Positions 26,007 through 35,579 of a stretch of 64,000 bases of DNA are shown piece by piece. Positions within the stretch are counted from its first letter, which is position 1, and each line of letters begins with the position of its first letter. Position numbers and translations under genes: made by a program. Under the pieces are notes generated by a model. That model saw nothing but the letters and a program-made list of their open reading frames with translations, was not told the origin of the DNA and ran no database searches. Source of the stretch: Ferruginibacter paludis (GTDB lineage Bacteria; Bacteroidota; Bacteroidia; Chitinophagales; Chitinophagaceae); NCBI RefSeq assembly GCF_030409685.1, contig NZ_JAUFQJ010000019.1, positions 1 through 64,000 on the forward strand, written 5' to 3'.

Positions 26007-27938
26007 ATGAAGTATTTTTTTCTGCTGCTTGTCCTGTCCTTTTTTAGTGTACATCTTTTGTCTCAAACCCTGTTTACCTATGGCAATGAAAAAGTAAGTA
26101 AGGAAGAATTTTTAAGGGCTTATCATAAAAATAAAACTCCTGTTGACGACAAAGAAAAATCATTGCGGGAATATCTTGAGCTCTATTCAAAATTTAAATT
26201 AAAAGTAAAGGCAGCAAAACAACTGCGGCTGGATACCCTGCAGCAACTAAAGTACGATCTACAAAATTTCAGCAGCCAAGTAGAAGAGGGATATATGAAT
26301 GATGAAAAAATTTCTAACGCATTGCTGGACGAAGTAATTGAACGCAGCCAGAAAGATATTCATTTAATTCATTTTTATACACCACTTGCGGCTGGCGCCA
26401 ATGCAGCTGATTCTGCCAAAGCTTCAAAAGCAATGGAAGAGCTGGTTGCCGAATTACAAAAGGGTAGTACGGACTATGCGGCTATTGCCAATGCAATAAG
26501 TCAAAAGTATGTAGCCGTTACTGCAAAAGACATCGGGTATATCACCGCATTATCCTTACCCTATGGAATGGAGAACCTTGTATACGGTCTCCAGCCAGGC
26601 ACCATCAGCAAGCCCTACCGTACCAAAAATGGTTTGCATGTTTTTAAAAACGCCGGTGAAAGAAAGAGTGCCGGTAAATGGAAAATTGCGCAGATATTAT
26701 TTACGCTTCCGCCCGATGCTTCTGCGGCGCAGATCAAAGAAACAGAAAAGAAAGCCGACTCTGTTTATGCACTTCTAAAAGCAGGTGCAGACTTTGGGGA
26801 AATGGCAAAAAAATTTAGCGAAGACAGGCTGACAGCATTGAACGGCGGGGAGATGGCAGAATTCGGTACCGGCAAGTTTGATATGCCTTTTGAATCAAAG
26901 GTTTTTGAACTTGAAAAGGATGGTGATATTTCCAAACCATTTAGCACAACACATGGTTTTCATATTGTAAAACGGTTGCAACAGCATGCCATACCTGCCG
27001 ACAAAACAGACGAAACATTTGTTGCAGCGTTAAAACAACAAATGGCTAAAGATGCACGAATGAATATTGCGAAGGATAAGTTCTTGAAAGATATTACAGC
27101 ACTGACAAACTACAAAAGAAATGTGTTGGTAAAAGATGCCGAGTTATTCAGGTATGCGGACAGCGTTGTCGCAAACAAAACAGTAAAAAATTATCCTGTC
27201 AGTAACAAAATAATTATCTCCTTTACAAAAGAAAATATAAAGGGAAATGCCTGGCTGAACTTTGTGAAAGACTATAAGTTAAACACAGATGTATATAAAC
27301 AGGAGACCAATAAAGAACTGCTGGATAAATTTATAGCCACTACCATTACAGAATATTACCGCAAACACCTCGGTGAATATAACAACAGCTTTAAGTACCA
27401 GATGCAGGAATTTAAAGAGGGCAATATGCTGTTTGAGATAATGGAAAGAAAAGTGTGGGCCCGTGCATCTGAAGATAGCATTGAATTAAAGAAATATTAT
27501 GATGCACACAAAGCATCCTACAAATGGGATTCCAGCGCAGCGATTTTGTTATTTAACTGCAGTGACAGCAGTGTTGCCCGGAAAGCGATCGCCGAGGTGA
27601 AAAATGGTAAAGACTGGAAAAAAATTGCAGAAGAAAGTGATGGAAAAATTCAATCAGACTCCGGCCGGTATGAATTAAGCCAGTTGCAATTGCAAAATAC
27701 AAAAGACATTGTTCCTGGTTTTATTTCTTCTCCGGTTACAAATAGTGGAGATAACACCGCTAGTTTTGTAAAAGTGCTGCAATTGTTCCCCGCAAATCAG
27801 CAACGAAGTTTCAATGATGCAAGAGGGTTGGTAATCAATGAATATCAAATTTACCTGGAAGATAAATGGGTTTCCGAACTGAAAAAGCAATATCCTGTAA
27901 AGGTTGACGAGGGAGTTTTTAAGTCGTTATTGAAATAG
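26007..27938 (+). CDS. Periplasmic peptidyl-prolyl isomerase with two parvulin domains
   Basis: 643 residues. A signal peptide (MKYFFLLLVLSFF, ending LLSQ) precedes a SurA-like helical N-domain (KEEFLRAYHKNKTP). Two PpiC/parvulin domains follow at about residues 118-215 (ending NGLHVFKNAGERKS) and 224-335 (FSEDRLTALNGGEMAEFG, then THGFHIVKRL). The C-terminal 300 residues are a helical and chaperone-like extension that I do not recognise. It probably assists folding of outer-membrane or exported proteins. It is co-transcribed with the TlpA-like gene and ends at a strong terminator. Confidence 0.88.
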   Translation: MKYFFLLLVLSFFSVHLLSQTLFTYGNEKVSKEEFLRAYHKNKTPVDDKEKSLREYLELYSKFKLKVKAAKQLRLDTLQQLKYDLQNFSSQVEEGYMNDEKISNALLDEVIERSQKDIHLIHFYTPLAAGANAADSAKASKAMEELVAELQKGSTDYAAIANAISQKYVAVTAKDIGYITALSLPYGMENLVYGLQPGTISKPYRTKNGLHVFKNAGERKSAGKWKIAQILFTLPPDASAAQIKETEKKADSVYALLKAGADFGEMAKKFSEDRLTALNGGEMAEFGTGKFDMPFESKVFELEKDGDISKPFSTTHGFHIVKRLQQHAIPADKTDETFVAALKQQMAKDARMNIAKDKFLKDITALTNYKRNVLVKDAELFRYADSVVANKTVKNYPVSNKIIISFTKENIKGNAWLNFVKDYKLNTDVYKQETNKELLDKFIATTITEYYRKHLGEYNNSFKYQMQEFKEGNMLFEIMERKVWARASEDSIELKKYYDAHKASYKWDSSAAILLFNCSDSSVARKAIAEVKNGKDWKKIAEESDGKIQSDSGRYELSQLQLQNTKDIVPGFISSPVTNSGDNTASFVKVLQLFPANQQRSFNDARGLVINEYQIYLEDKWVSELKKQYPVKVDEGVFKSLLK

Positions 27939-27963
27939 CAACATTCACTTTATTCGTAAATAT

Positions 27964-28001
27964 AGCCGGCCATCAAATTTGATGGCCGGCTTTTTGTTTT
28001 T
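27964..28001 (+). terminator. Strong rho-independent terminator after the parvulin gene
   Basis: A perfect 14-bp inverted repeat (AGCCGGCCATCAAA with TTTGATGGCCGGCT) is followed by TTTTGTTTTT. It lies 26 bp after the parvulin stop codon at 27938. Confidence 0.9.
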
Positions 28002-28063
28002 ATATAGCCAAACCACAAAAAATAGCAAAAAGCTATTTTATTTTTAAAATTAAATTACAGATT

Positions 28064-28756
28064 ATGAAGAAAATGACAACAGTGCTATTGGTAACAGTGA
28101 TAGCGATGAGCGCAAAAGCGCAATTTTACGTACAGGGTGGTGTTAACCTCGCCAACATTACCACCACAAACAGCGGGCAAACAGAAAAAAATAAGTGGCT
28201 TACCAGCTTTAATGCAGGTGTTTTAGGCCGGTTTGGTATTTCAAACAGTTTCGATCTTGAATCAGGTGTGTTGTTTACCGGAAAAGGGTCTAAAGCAGAA
28301 ACTTATTTTAATGGCGGTGCTGATTATGTGAAAACAAAATTCAATCCGCTCTACCTTGAAGTTCCATTAAATGCAGTGGTAAAAATACCATTGGATACAA
28401 GAACCAAGTCAAATGTTTTTTTTCATGCAGGTCCATATATAGCGGTGGGTGTGGCAGGAAAATCGACTGTTGATGGAAAACTTGGGCCGGTACAATCTAC
28501 CTCCAGCAGTAACATCAAGTTCAGTAATGATGATCCTTTTACCTCTGCACAAGACGATGCAGCGTACAACAAATTGAAACGTTTTGATTACGGATTAAAT
28601 ATCGGTGGCGGAGTAGATTTCGGTAAACTGCTGGTGAAGGCGAACTATGGTTACGGTTTGGCAAAAATCAATTCAACCCAAAGCAACAATACTGCAGATG
28701 ACAAAAATAAATTCAGGACCTGGAGTGTTTCTTTAGGTATTCCTCTGGGCAGATAA
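28064..28756 (+). CDS. Porin-family outer-membrane beta-barrel protein
   Basis: 230 residues. A signal peptide (MKKMTTVLLVTVIAM, ending AKAQ) leads into FYVQGGVNLANIT, a start typical of the outer-membrane-barrel_2 family of Bacteroidota, with repeated amphipathic strands (GRFGISNSFDLESGVLF, LYLEVPLNAVVKIP, FHAGPYIAVGVAG) and a closing strand WSVSLGIPLGR. It would sit in the outer membrane as an eight-stranded barrel. No specific role can be assigned. It stands alone between two terminators. Confidence 0.88.
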   Translation: MKKMTTVLLVTVIAMSAKAQFYVQGGVNLANITTTNSGQTEKNKWLTSFNAGVLGRFGISNSFDLESGVLFTGKGSKAETYFNGGADYVKTKFNPLYLEVPLNAVVKIPLDTRTKSNVFFHAGPYIAVGVAGKSTVDGKLGPVQSTSSSNIKFSNDDPFTSAQDDAAYNKLKRFDYGLNIGGGVDFGKLLVKANYGYGLAKINSTQSNNTADDKNKFRTWSVSLGIPLGR

Positions 28757-28776
28757 TAAAAACATAAAACACAATT

Positions 28777-28809
28777 AAAAAGCCGTTCATTTTCTTTGAA
28801 CGGCTTTTT
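28777..28809. terminator. Bidirectional terminator between the porin gene and the BNR-propeller gene
   Basis: AAAAAGCCGTTCA pairs with TGAACGGCTTTTT around a 7-base loop, giving A and T tails on both sides. It ends the porin gene (stop 28756) on the plus strand and the convergent BNR-propeller gene (stop 28825) on the minus strand. Confidence 0.9.
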
Positions 28810-28824
28810 AATTTACTGCTGAAC

Positions 28825-31821
28825 TTATTTTATTTTCAGCGCCTCCCACTTTTTTTCTGCATCCTGTAGTTGTTTTTGTGATACTTCCACAGCTAATATA
28901 GTTTGAGTGGTAGTTTGCATGTCGGCATCTTCTAAAATATCATGCAGTCCGGCAAATGCCCCATTTAATTTTTCAACAGTGGCAAGCTGGGCATCCAAAG
29001 TCCGCATATTTGTTGCCTCAGCGTTAGCATCAGCCGGTTGTTTAGCTATCTTATCCTTTGCAGCAAGAATGGCTTCTTTCATCTTCATTGTTTTTATTCT
29101 GCCCTGGTAACAAATCAATGCAAGATCGTGTTGTTGCTGCAATGCTTTGTATGTAATGTGCACTCTTGGATCCATTACAACCGCGAACTGTTTCGTGAAG
29201 GTCTTACCATCAGCAATTAATGTAACGTTATATGTCCCCGGCATTATCCAGGGCGACGTTTTTGCAGGCGCTGTATTTTGATAAATTGCACCCATTGGAT
29301 AAGTTGCAGGCAAATCAAGCGGGGCATAGCGCATATCCCAGATAAAACGGTGTGCACCTTGTTTAGCGGATAAAACCTGTTGTGGCCTTATCCAGTATAT
29401 CGGAATATTCACTGGTGGAATAATATATGGTTTATCACTGCTGCTGAATCTGCGAACCAGATTACCTTTTGCATCTTTAATCTCCAGCACAACCTCGCTG
29501 CTTGCATTGTCTTTCAGGTAATAATCAATGATAGCGCCATCGGGTGGATTTTCTCCCGCTGGCTCTTCCTGTGGTAATGGCGTGTCAGTATTCATATTCC
29601 AGCGTACACGAACGGCTGTTTGTGGCTTGTATAACACTACAGGTGGCTTTAGACCACCTGTAGATAGTTGTCTTAACGGCGAAATATTATCCAATATCCA
29701 AAAGCTTCTTCCATGTGTGCCGACCACAATGTCGTCATCTTTTATTACCAGGTCCCGAATGGAAGTTGCAGGCATATTTAACCGCAATGATTGCCAGTGT
29801 TCACCGTCATCCAAAGAAAAATATACAGCCCGCTCGCTGCCTGCAAACAACAGCCCTTTACGAATATGATCTTCACGGACGGTATTGATGGGATCGTCTG
29901 GTAGACCCGTCGTGATTTCTTTCCAGCTTTTACCACCGTTGGTTGTTTTATAGATGTGGGCATGCATATCGTCGCAACGTATCCTGTTCACTGCTGCATA
30001 GGCAGTATTGATATCGGTGTGACTGGCTTCTATCATGGAAACCTTGCTCCACGAAGTAACCAGGGGGGGAGTTACATTGGCCCACGTTTTACCACCATTG
30101 TGCGTAACCTGGATGTACCCATCATCTGTACCCGCCCAAATGGTGTTGATATCTTTAAACGATGGCGCAACGGTATAAACGACTCCCCGACGGGGCATTT
30201 TTTTCATCGCATCATTGGTGTAGATACCTACACTTGCTGGAATATCCCATGCCTCCCGGGTTAAATCGGGGCTGATTGTTTGCCAGGTATTACCGCCATT
30301 TTTTGTTTTAAAAATCACGTTCCCCGCAAAGTATAAGGTTGCGGAATCAACAGGCGAAAAAAGAACAGGGGCAGTTCTGATAAAGCGGTATTTGCCACTG
30401 CGAACAGCTTCGGGCGAAATGTTTTGTACCTGTCCTGTACGTTTATCGTATTTGGATATTTTACCGGCATAAATGATGTCCGGGTTTTTGGGATCAGCCG
30501 CAACATAACCATATTCTTCACCGCCGACAGGATGCCATTCCCTGAACGTAATTTGTCCGTCGTTACCACGGCTTGCGATGCCAACAGAACCACTTTCCTG
30601 CTGGCCTCCATATACGTTATACGGAAAAGCATTGTCGGTGCTTACATGATAAAATTGCGCCGTCGGCTGATTGTACCAGGAGGAAAAAGTTTGTCCGCCA
30701 TTTACAGTAATGATCGCTCCCTGGTCAGCAGCAATTAACATGATATCTGAATTGGTAGGGTTAATCCAGATGCGGTGGTAATCATCTCCGCCGGGCGCAC
30801 CGCGAAAGTCTTTCCAGGTTTTGGCACCATCAACAGATTTCCACACAACCACGTCTGCTGTATATACAATATCTGCGTTTTCCGGGTCCACTTTAACTTC
30901 AGCAAAATCGTCGCCTCTTCCCCAAAACCGTTCGTCCTTATTCATCTGTCTCCAGGTTTCCCCGGCATCATCGCTGCGGTAAATACCACCATACTCACCT
31001 GCATCCACTGTTGCATATAAACGGCTGGTGTTGGTTGGTGCAATGCAAAAACCAATGCGTCCCAGTCCCATTTTTGTTGTCGGCAATCCTTTGATTAGTT
31101 GTTTCCAGGTATTTCCTCCATCGGTCGATTTATACAGCCCACTTTCATCTCCGTTCCATTCTCCGTTTTCCCATGGTCCCTGCCGGCCTGCCCATAAATC
31201 AGCATATATAATATTCGGGTCTTTTGGGTCAATTGCCACTTGTATGGCACCGGTATTTTCATCTTTGTATAACACTCGTTCCCAGGTTTGGCCTCCATCG
31301 GTTGTCCGATACACGCCACGTTCGGTATTGGGCCCGTACGGATGACCAAGCACGGCTGCAAATACCCGGTTTTCATTGGTAGCGTCAATCGCAAGTCCCC
31401 CTATTTGCTGTCCGTCTTTTAATCCAGTATTGATCCATGTTTTGCCCGCATCCGCAGATTTATAAATACCATCACCTACAGAAAGATCGGGTCGCTGAAT
31501 CCCTTCACCGCTCGCTACATATACGATATTGGGGTTGGATGGCGCTACAGCCACATCACCCACTGAACCCGTGGGCTGGCTGTCAAAAATGGGAAACCAG
31601 GTGCGGCCGTAGTCGGTCGTTTTCCAAACGCCGCCGTTGTTTACGCCGATGTAAAATACATTGGGTTGTTGCGGTACACCCACAGCTCCAACGGTTCTTC
31701 CTCCACGGTGTGGGCCAATCATTCGCCAGCGCATGCTGTTAAACATACTGGTGTCTACAGTTTGTGCATAGCTGCTGTACGCCAGCGCAGTACATACTAA
31801 TGCAATCAGTTTTAACTTCAT
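28825..31821 (-). CDS. Secreted VPS10/sortilin-like BNR-repeat propeller protein
   Basis: 998 residues from the ATG at 31821 (an in-frame TTG lies three codons earlier). The signal peptide (MKLKLIALVCTAL, ending SYAQ) is followed by WRMIGPHRGGRTVGAVGV and many Asp-box/BNR repeats of the form GIYKSADAGKTW, GVYRTTDGGQTW and VTVNGGQTF, which build one or two large propellers to about residue 700 (VGTHGRSFWILDNI). An Ig-like domain and a helical C-terminal tail (about 900-998) follow. Proteins of this architecture are common in Bacteroidota and are annotated as glycosyl hydrolases, but no catalytic residues are evident; peptide or glycan binding is as likely. Confidence 0.88.
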   Translation of the reverse strand: MKLKLIALVCTALAYSSYAQTVDTSMFNSMRWRMIGPHRGGRTVGAVGVPQQPNVFYIGVNNGGVWKTTDYGRTWFPIFDSQPTGSVGDVAVAPSNPNIVYVASGEGIQRPDLSVGDGIYKSADAGKTWINTGLKDGQQIGGLAIDATNENRVFAAVLGHPYGPNTERGVYRTTDGGQTWERVLYKDENTGAIQVAIDPKDPNIIYADLWAGRQGPWENGEWNGDESGLYKSTDGGNTWKQLIKGLPTTKMGLGRIGFCIAPTNTSRLYATVDAGEYGGIYRSDDAGETWRQMNKDERFWGRGDDFAEVKVDPENADIVYTADVVVWKSVDGAKTWKDFRGAPGGDDYHRIWINPTNSDIMLIAADQGAIITVNGGQTFSSWYNQPTAQFYHVSTDNAFPYNVYGGQQESGSVGIASRGNDGQITFREWHPVGGEEYGYVAADPKNPDIIYAGKISKYDKRTGQVQNISPEAVRSGKYRFIRTAPVLFSPVDSATLYFAGNVIFKTKNGGNTWQTISPDLTREAWDIPASVGIYTNDAMKKMPRRGVVYTVAPSFKDINTIWAGTDDGYIQVTHNGGKTWANVTPPLVTSWSKVSMIEASHTDINTAYAAVNRIRCDDMHAHIYKTTNGGKSWKEITTGLPDDPINTVREDHIRKGLLFAGSERAVYFSLDDGEHWQSLRLNMPATSIRDLVIKDDDIVVGTHGRSFWILDNISPLRQLSTGGLKPPVVLYKPQTAVRVRWNMNTDTPLPQEEPAGENPPDGAIIDYYLKDNASSEVVLEIKDAKGNLVRRFSSSDKPYIIPPVNIPIYWIRPQQVLSAKQGAHRFIWDMRYAPLDLPATYPMGAIYQNTAPAKTSPWIMPGTYNVTLIADGKTFTKQFAVVMDPRVHITYKALQQQHDLALICYQGRIKTMKMKEAILAAKDKIAKQPADANAEATNMRTLDAQLATVEKLNGAFAGLHDILEDADMQTTTQTILAVEVSQKQLQDAEKKWEALKIK

Positions 31822-31968
31822 AAAAAACAAAATTTTTCTTAAATGAAAGTTACGTGTATGTTGGCTACAGGGGATGAATTTGTTTGGAATTATTGTAAAG
31901 AATGCAGGGTGGAATGCTCACGCTCTTACCTTTTAATTGCAAAAACAGCACATGTTGTATGATTTGTT

Positions 31969-31999
31969 TTTGCTATGCCCTGTTTAAAAATTACTTTTG
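31969..31999 (+). promoter_or_regulatory. Promoter of the aminotransferase gene
   Basis: TTTG at 31969-31972 and TACTTTTG at 31992-31999 are separated by 19 bp, an exact fit to the Bacteroidota promoter TTTG-N19-TAnnTTTG. The start codon is 35 bp further on at 32034. Confidence 0.75.
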
Positions 32000-32033
32000 C
32001 TCCGTAAAAAATTGCAAACAATAACCCGCAGAT

Positions 32034-33302
32034 ATGCCTTCACAAAAACTGAGTCAACTTGCTGAAACCCTTATTGGATCTGAAATAGTAAAATTGGGAG
32101 CAGACATAAAAGCAAAAATGTTACAGGGTGAAAAAATTTACAATTTTACTATCGGTGATTTTGACAGTGCTATATTTCCTATTCCAAAAGAATTGGAAAA
32201 CGAAATTGTAAATGCTTACCGTAATCTTCATACTACCTATCCTCCGGCAGATGGCATATTGGAATTACGGACTGCGGTGGGATCGTTTATACAAAACAGG
32301 GAAGGACTTCAGTATAACAATAATGAAATTTTAATAGCAGCAGGGGGAAGGCCGTTGATTTATGCTGCCTATCGTGCTATTGTAGATAAAGGAGAAAAAG
32401 TAATATATGCAGTACCAAGCTGGAACAACAATCATTATGTTCATTTTACCGAAGGGCAACATATTGTAATTGAAAGTAAAAAGGAAAACAATTTTATGCC
32501 TGCGGCGGAAGAGATAAAGCCTCATTTGAAAGGGGCATCCTTGTTGGCATTATGCTCTCCTCTAAATCCCACCGGAACGACCTTTTCAAAAGATGAACTG
32601 GAAGCCATCTGCGATATGGTAATTGAAGAAAATACTCAACGCGGTGCGGACGAAAAGAAACTATACTTGCTGTACGACCAGATTTACTGGACATTGACTT
32701 ATGGAGACACAATACACTATAATCCTGTCTCATTAAGACCTGCAATGAAAGAATACACCATTTTTATCGACGGTATCAGCAAGGCTTTTGCAGCAACAGG
32801 TGTACGAGTTGGATGGGCTTTGGGACCGGAAGTGTTAATTAATAAAATGAAGGCCATTAACAGTCACCTTGGCGCATGGGCACCTATGGCGGAGCAGAAT
32901 GCTACAGCTATTTACCTGTTGCAGACAAATGAAGTAGATGCCTATTTCAATCACTTTAAAAGTGAAATAGCGGAGCGGTTACAAAGAATTTACGAAGGCT
33001 TTCAACAATTGAAAAAAGAAGGCTTTACTGTAGATGCAATTGCACCGCAGGCAGCCATTTACTTAACAATACAGATTGATCTTGTTGATAAAACAACTGC
33101 TGCTGGAAAAGCTTTAACTGATCAGGCAGAAGTAACAGCGTATTTATTGGATGAGGCAAAACTGGCCATTGTTCCTTTTACGGCCTTTGGGGCATCGGCA
33201 AAAAGCAACTGGTACAGGTTAAGCGTTGGCACCTGTAAAAAAGATGAGATAGATGAAATGCTGAAAAAATTAAAGGCGGCGTTGCAAAAGTTATCGAAAT
33301 AA
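32034..33302 (+). CDS. Class I/II PLP-dependent aminotransferase
   Basis: 422 residues, a fold-type I aminotransferase of the aspartate/aromatic family. The PLP-binding lysine is in FIDGISKAFAATGVRVGWA, with the downstream arginine of GVRVGW, and SPLNPTGTTFS carries the Asn that contacts the cofactor. The N-terminal FTIGDFDSAIFPIP replaces the usual GEPDF-like segment. It transfers amino groups between an amino acid and a 2-oxoacid; the preferred substrate is not clear from sequence. It has its own promoter and is transcribed divergently from the BNR-propeller gene. Confidence 0.9.
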   Translation: MPSQKLSQLAETLIGSEIVKLGADIKAKMLQGEKIYNFTIGDFDSAIFPIPKELENEIVNAYRNLHTTYPPADGILELRTAVGSFIQNREGLQYNNNEILIAAGGRPLIYAAYRAIVDKGEKVIYAVPSWNNNHYVHFTEGQHIVIESKKENNFMPAAEEIKPHLKGASLLALCSPLNPTGTTFSKDELEAICDMVIEENTQRGADEKKLYLLYDQIYWTLTYGDTIHYNPVSLRPAMKEYTIFIDGISKAFAATGVRVGWALGPEVLINKMKAINSHLGAWAPMAEQNATAIYLLQTNEVDAYFNHFKSEIAERLQRIYEGFQQLKKEGFTVDAIAPQAAIYLTIQIDLVDKTTAAGKALTDQAEVTAYLLDEAKLAIVPFTAFGASAKSNWYRLSVGTCKKDEIDEMLKKLKAALQKLSK

Positions 33303-33310
33303 AATGCAAA

Positions 33311-33559
33311 CTAGTTTTTGCAATTTAAAAATATAAAGGGTTTCAACTCCTGCATACGAATAACTTTACGAACCATTGTATCCTTTTGTATAACCTTGTA
33401 TTTATCAAGATCAATTACTTCGTGAACTGTTACAAGATTGTCCAGCCGTTCTACGGTGAATAATAATTCATGTAATAATTCAACTTCGTTTTCAATGGCT
33501 TGGGGGCTCATTAATTCCTGGTTAAACAAGACAAGCAAATCGCGGTTTATTCTGTTCAT
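33311..33559 (-). CDS. Small hypothetical protein
   Basis: 82 residues, rich in Leu, Glu and Val (FNQELMSPQAIENEVELLHELL), predicted mostly helical and soluble, with a basic C-terminal end. No family recognised. It lies 35 bp downstream of a 40-residue lipoprotein gene on the same strand, possibly in one transcript, and is convergent with the aminotransferase gene, whose stop is 8 bp away. Confidence 0.55.
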   Translation of the reverse strand: MNRINRDLLVLFNQELMSPQAIENEVELLHELLFTVERLDNLVTVHEVIDLDKYKVIQKDTMVRKVIRMQELKPFIFLNCKN

Positions 33560-33594
33560 TGATATATAGACTTTTCGGTCTTAAATCCCGTAAT

Positions 33595-33717
33595 CTAGTA
33601 ACCAACCATTCCCCTTTTGTTTGGACAACCACAGTTTTTCTTTGAAGCACTGCAGCCACTTACGGCAATAGAGATTACTAAAATCGATAAAAAACCTAGT
33701 TTTAAAAATCGTTGCAT
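33595..33717 (-). CDS. 40-residue lipoprotein
   Basis: A very short gene with ATG at 33717 and TAG at 33595. It encodes a lipoprotein signal (MQRFLKLGFLSILVISIAVS with lipobox VSGC, lipidated Cys22) and a mature peptide of only 19 residues with a Lys-Lys-Asn-Cys-Gly-Cys-Pro core (Cys29, Cys31) and a GMVGY end. The coherent signal, lipobox and cysteine motif argue that it is real. The function is unknown. The CGCP core might bind a metal, which is speculation. The 82-residue gene follows on the same strand. Confidence 0.65.
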   Translation of the reverse strand: MQRFLKLGFLSILVISIAVSGCSASKKNCGCPNKRGMVGY

Positions 33718-33769
33718 AAATAAAGGATTATAAAAGTAAACTAATTTTAAACATTATTATTGCTTTTTT

Positions 33770-34876
33770 TTGATAAATTATTTTGAAATTAATAAATTGC
33801 CTAAATTAAAAAACGTTTTAATAGTGCCGTTGGATTGGGGTCTTGGCCACGCAACAAGAAGCATTCCATTGATAACGAATTTATTGGAAAACAATTGTGC
33901 AGTTTATATTGCGGGCGAAATGGCGATAGCTGTTCTGCTGCGAAAAGAATTTCCCAAGTTAAAAATTTTGCCACTGAATGGCTACCGTATACGATATTCC
34001 CGGCAAAAGCGGTGGCTGACAGTAAAAATACTATCCCAGGTTCCCAAAATTTTGTTTTCCATTTACAGGGAACATCGTTGGTTAAAAAAGATCGTAAAAG
34101 AATATTCAATCGACGCTGTTATTTCAGATAACAGGTTTGGGTTATATCATTCAGAAATTCCCTGTGTATATCTTACTCACCAGTTGCTGATTAAAACAGG
34201 AAACAGGCTTATTGAAAATATCCTGCAAAGTTGCCATTACTGGTTTATAAAAAAATATACACATTGCTGGGTGCCTGATTTCAAAGGGGCAGATAATTTA
34301 GCCGGTCAGTTATCGCACCCAAAAAAAAGGTTACCTAACGTCCAGTATATCGGAGGCCTTTCAAGACTGCAAAAAATACAGACAATAATAATTTACGATT
34401 TAATGATATTGCTGTCTGGTCCGGAACCCCAACGAACAATTTTTGAAAATCAATTAATGCCACAATTACAGAATTTCGCCGGAGAGATTTTGTTTGTGCG
34501 GGGATTACCGCAATCGACTAACCCCGTAGTTCTACCAAAATCCAGTCAACATATCACCGTAAAAAATCACCTTAATGCGAGTGAACTTTCACCTGCCATA
34601 ATGCAGTCTGCGATGATCATTTGCAGATCTGGTTATACCACAATAATGGACTTGATAAAACTTCAAAAAAAAGCCATACTGGTGCCAACACCAGGCCAGA
34701 CAGAACAGGAATATCTTGGCAAAAACCTGATGGAACAACAGCTGTTTTTCTGCGTTCAGCAAAAAAATTTTTTACTGAATGATGTTCTGGAAGCCACTCA
34801 AACTTTTAATTTTTTAAAAAAGGATTATAATATGGAACTGTACAAAAAGGTAATTAGTGAGTTTGTCGGCAATTGA
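33770..34876 (+). CDS. MurG/GT28-like glycosyltransferase
   Basis: 368 residues. The N-terminal domain begins VLIVPLDWGLGHATRSIPLI, the glycine-rich loop of GT-B enzymes, and the C-terminal domain has the GT28 nucleotide-sugar site (IICRSGYTTIMDLIKLQKKAILVPTPGQTEQEYLGK). It would transfer a sugar from a UDP- or similar donor to a lipid or glycan acceptor at the inner membrane. No ATG is available near the start: TTG at 33770 is used here, and TTG at 33797 is equally possible because homologues usually begin close to the first beta strand. Confidence 0.85.
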   Translation: MINYFEINKLPKLKNVLIVPLDWGLGHATRSIPLITNLLENNCAVYIAGEMAIAVLLRKEFPKLKILPLNGYRIRYSRQKRWLTVKILSQVPKILFSIYREHRWLKKIVKEYSIDAVISDNRFGLYHSEIPCVYLTHQLLIKTGNRLIENILQSCHYWFIKKYTHCWVPDFKGADNLAGQLSHPKKRLPNVQYIGGLSRLQKIQTIIIYDLMILLSGPEPQRTIFENQLMPQLQNFAGEILFVRGLPQSTNPVVLPKSSQHITVKNHLNASELSPAIMQSAMIICRSGYTTIMDLIKLQKKAILVPTPGQTEQEYLGKNLMEQQLFFCVQQKNFLLNDVLEATQTFNFLKKDYNMELYKKVISEFVGN

Positions 34877-34909
34877 TTGTTGTACCGATATAAAATTTAC
34901 TGTAGATGT

Positions 34910-35404
34910 CTAAACTACTTTTGGAAAATCAAACATCAGGAATTCCTTTTTAGCTTTCTTGAATTCTTTCCATTTGGAAATATTGACCTGCACTGCAAAT
35001 ATGCTGCAGGTGGGCATATCATCGATAGAAGTATTTTCCACCAGCTGGTTTACGAACTCAGTTATACCAGGGTTATGTGAAAAGATGGCTACACAATTTA
35101 AGTCATCATTTAATTGTTCAACTACCTGAAAAAATACTTCCGGAGAAGCCTGGTACAAAGCCGATACATAAATGATGTCGTTGAGATTTTTATGGTAAAC
35201 GGTACTAAATAATTCAGCAGTTTTTTTAGCCCGTTTCGCAGGGCTGGAAACAAAAGCATCAATCATAATTTTTCTATCGAGTAAACGCTGCGCCATTAGC
35301 GGGGCATCTTTTTTCCCTCGTTCATTCAGTGAACGGTCAAAATCGTTCAATGACGCAACGCTCCAGCTACTTTTTGCATGTCGGATTACGAGCAGTGTTT
35401 TCAT
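34910..35404 (-). CDS. sixA: SixA-like phosphohistidine phosphatase
   Basis: 164 residues of the histidine-phosphatase (phosphoglycerate mutase) superfamily. The catalytic RHG motif is VIRHAKSSW (His8), the second arginine is in SSPAKRAKKTA, and the second catalytic histidine is in IFSHNPGITEF, as in SixA. In other bacteria SixA removes phosphate from Hpt or PTS histidines. Given the hybrid kinases and Hpt elsewhere in this window, an action on phosphorelay histidines is possible but not shown. Convergent with the glycosyltransferase gene. Confidence 0.88.
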   Translation of the reverse strand: MKTLLVIRHAKSSWSVASLNDFDRSLNERGKKDAPLMAQRLLDRKIMIDAFVSSPAKRAKKTAELFSTVYHKNLNDIIYVSALYQASPEVFFQVVEQLNDDLNCVAIFSHNPGITEFVNQLVENTSIDDMPTCSIFAVQVNISKWKEFKKAKKEFLMFDFPKVV

Positions 35405-35579
35405 GATGAATGCTTTTAAAGCCGGTATTTACCGGATATAAAAATAGCAATTTTTGTATGCTGAACAATGTTAAGTAAAACATGGCTATATGAAGAATGC
35501 CCATATCAGTACTTTCATACAAGTATGATACCACTAACGAAACGACGGAAGCGGAAATGACTTTATTACATGCAAAAAT

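Noticed and set aside
28825..31821. Sialidase or other glycoside hydrolase activity for the BNR-repeat protein
   Set aside because: Asp-box repeats are present but no catalytic Arg triad or Asp/Glu/Tyr set is recognisable, so only the propeller fold is claimed.
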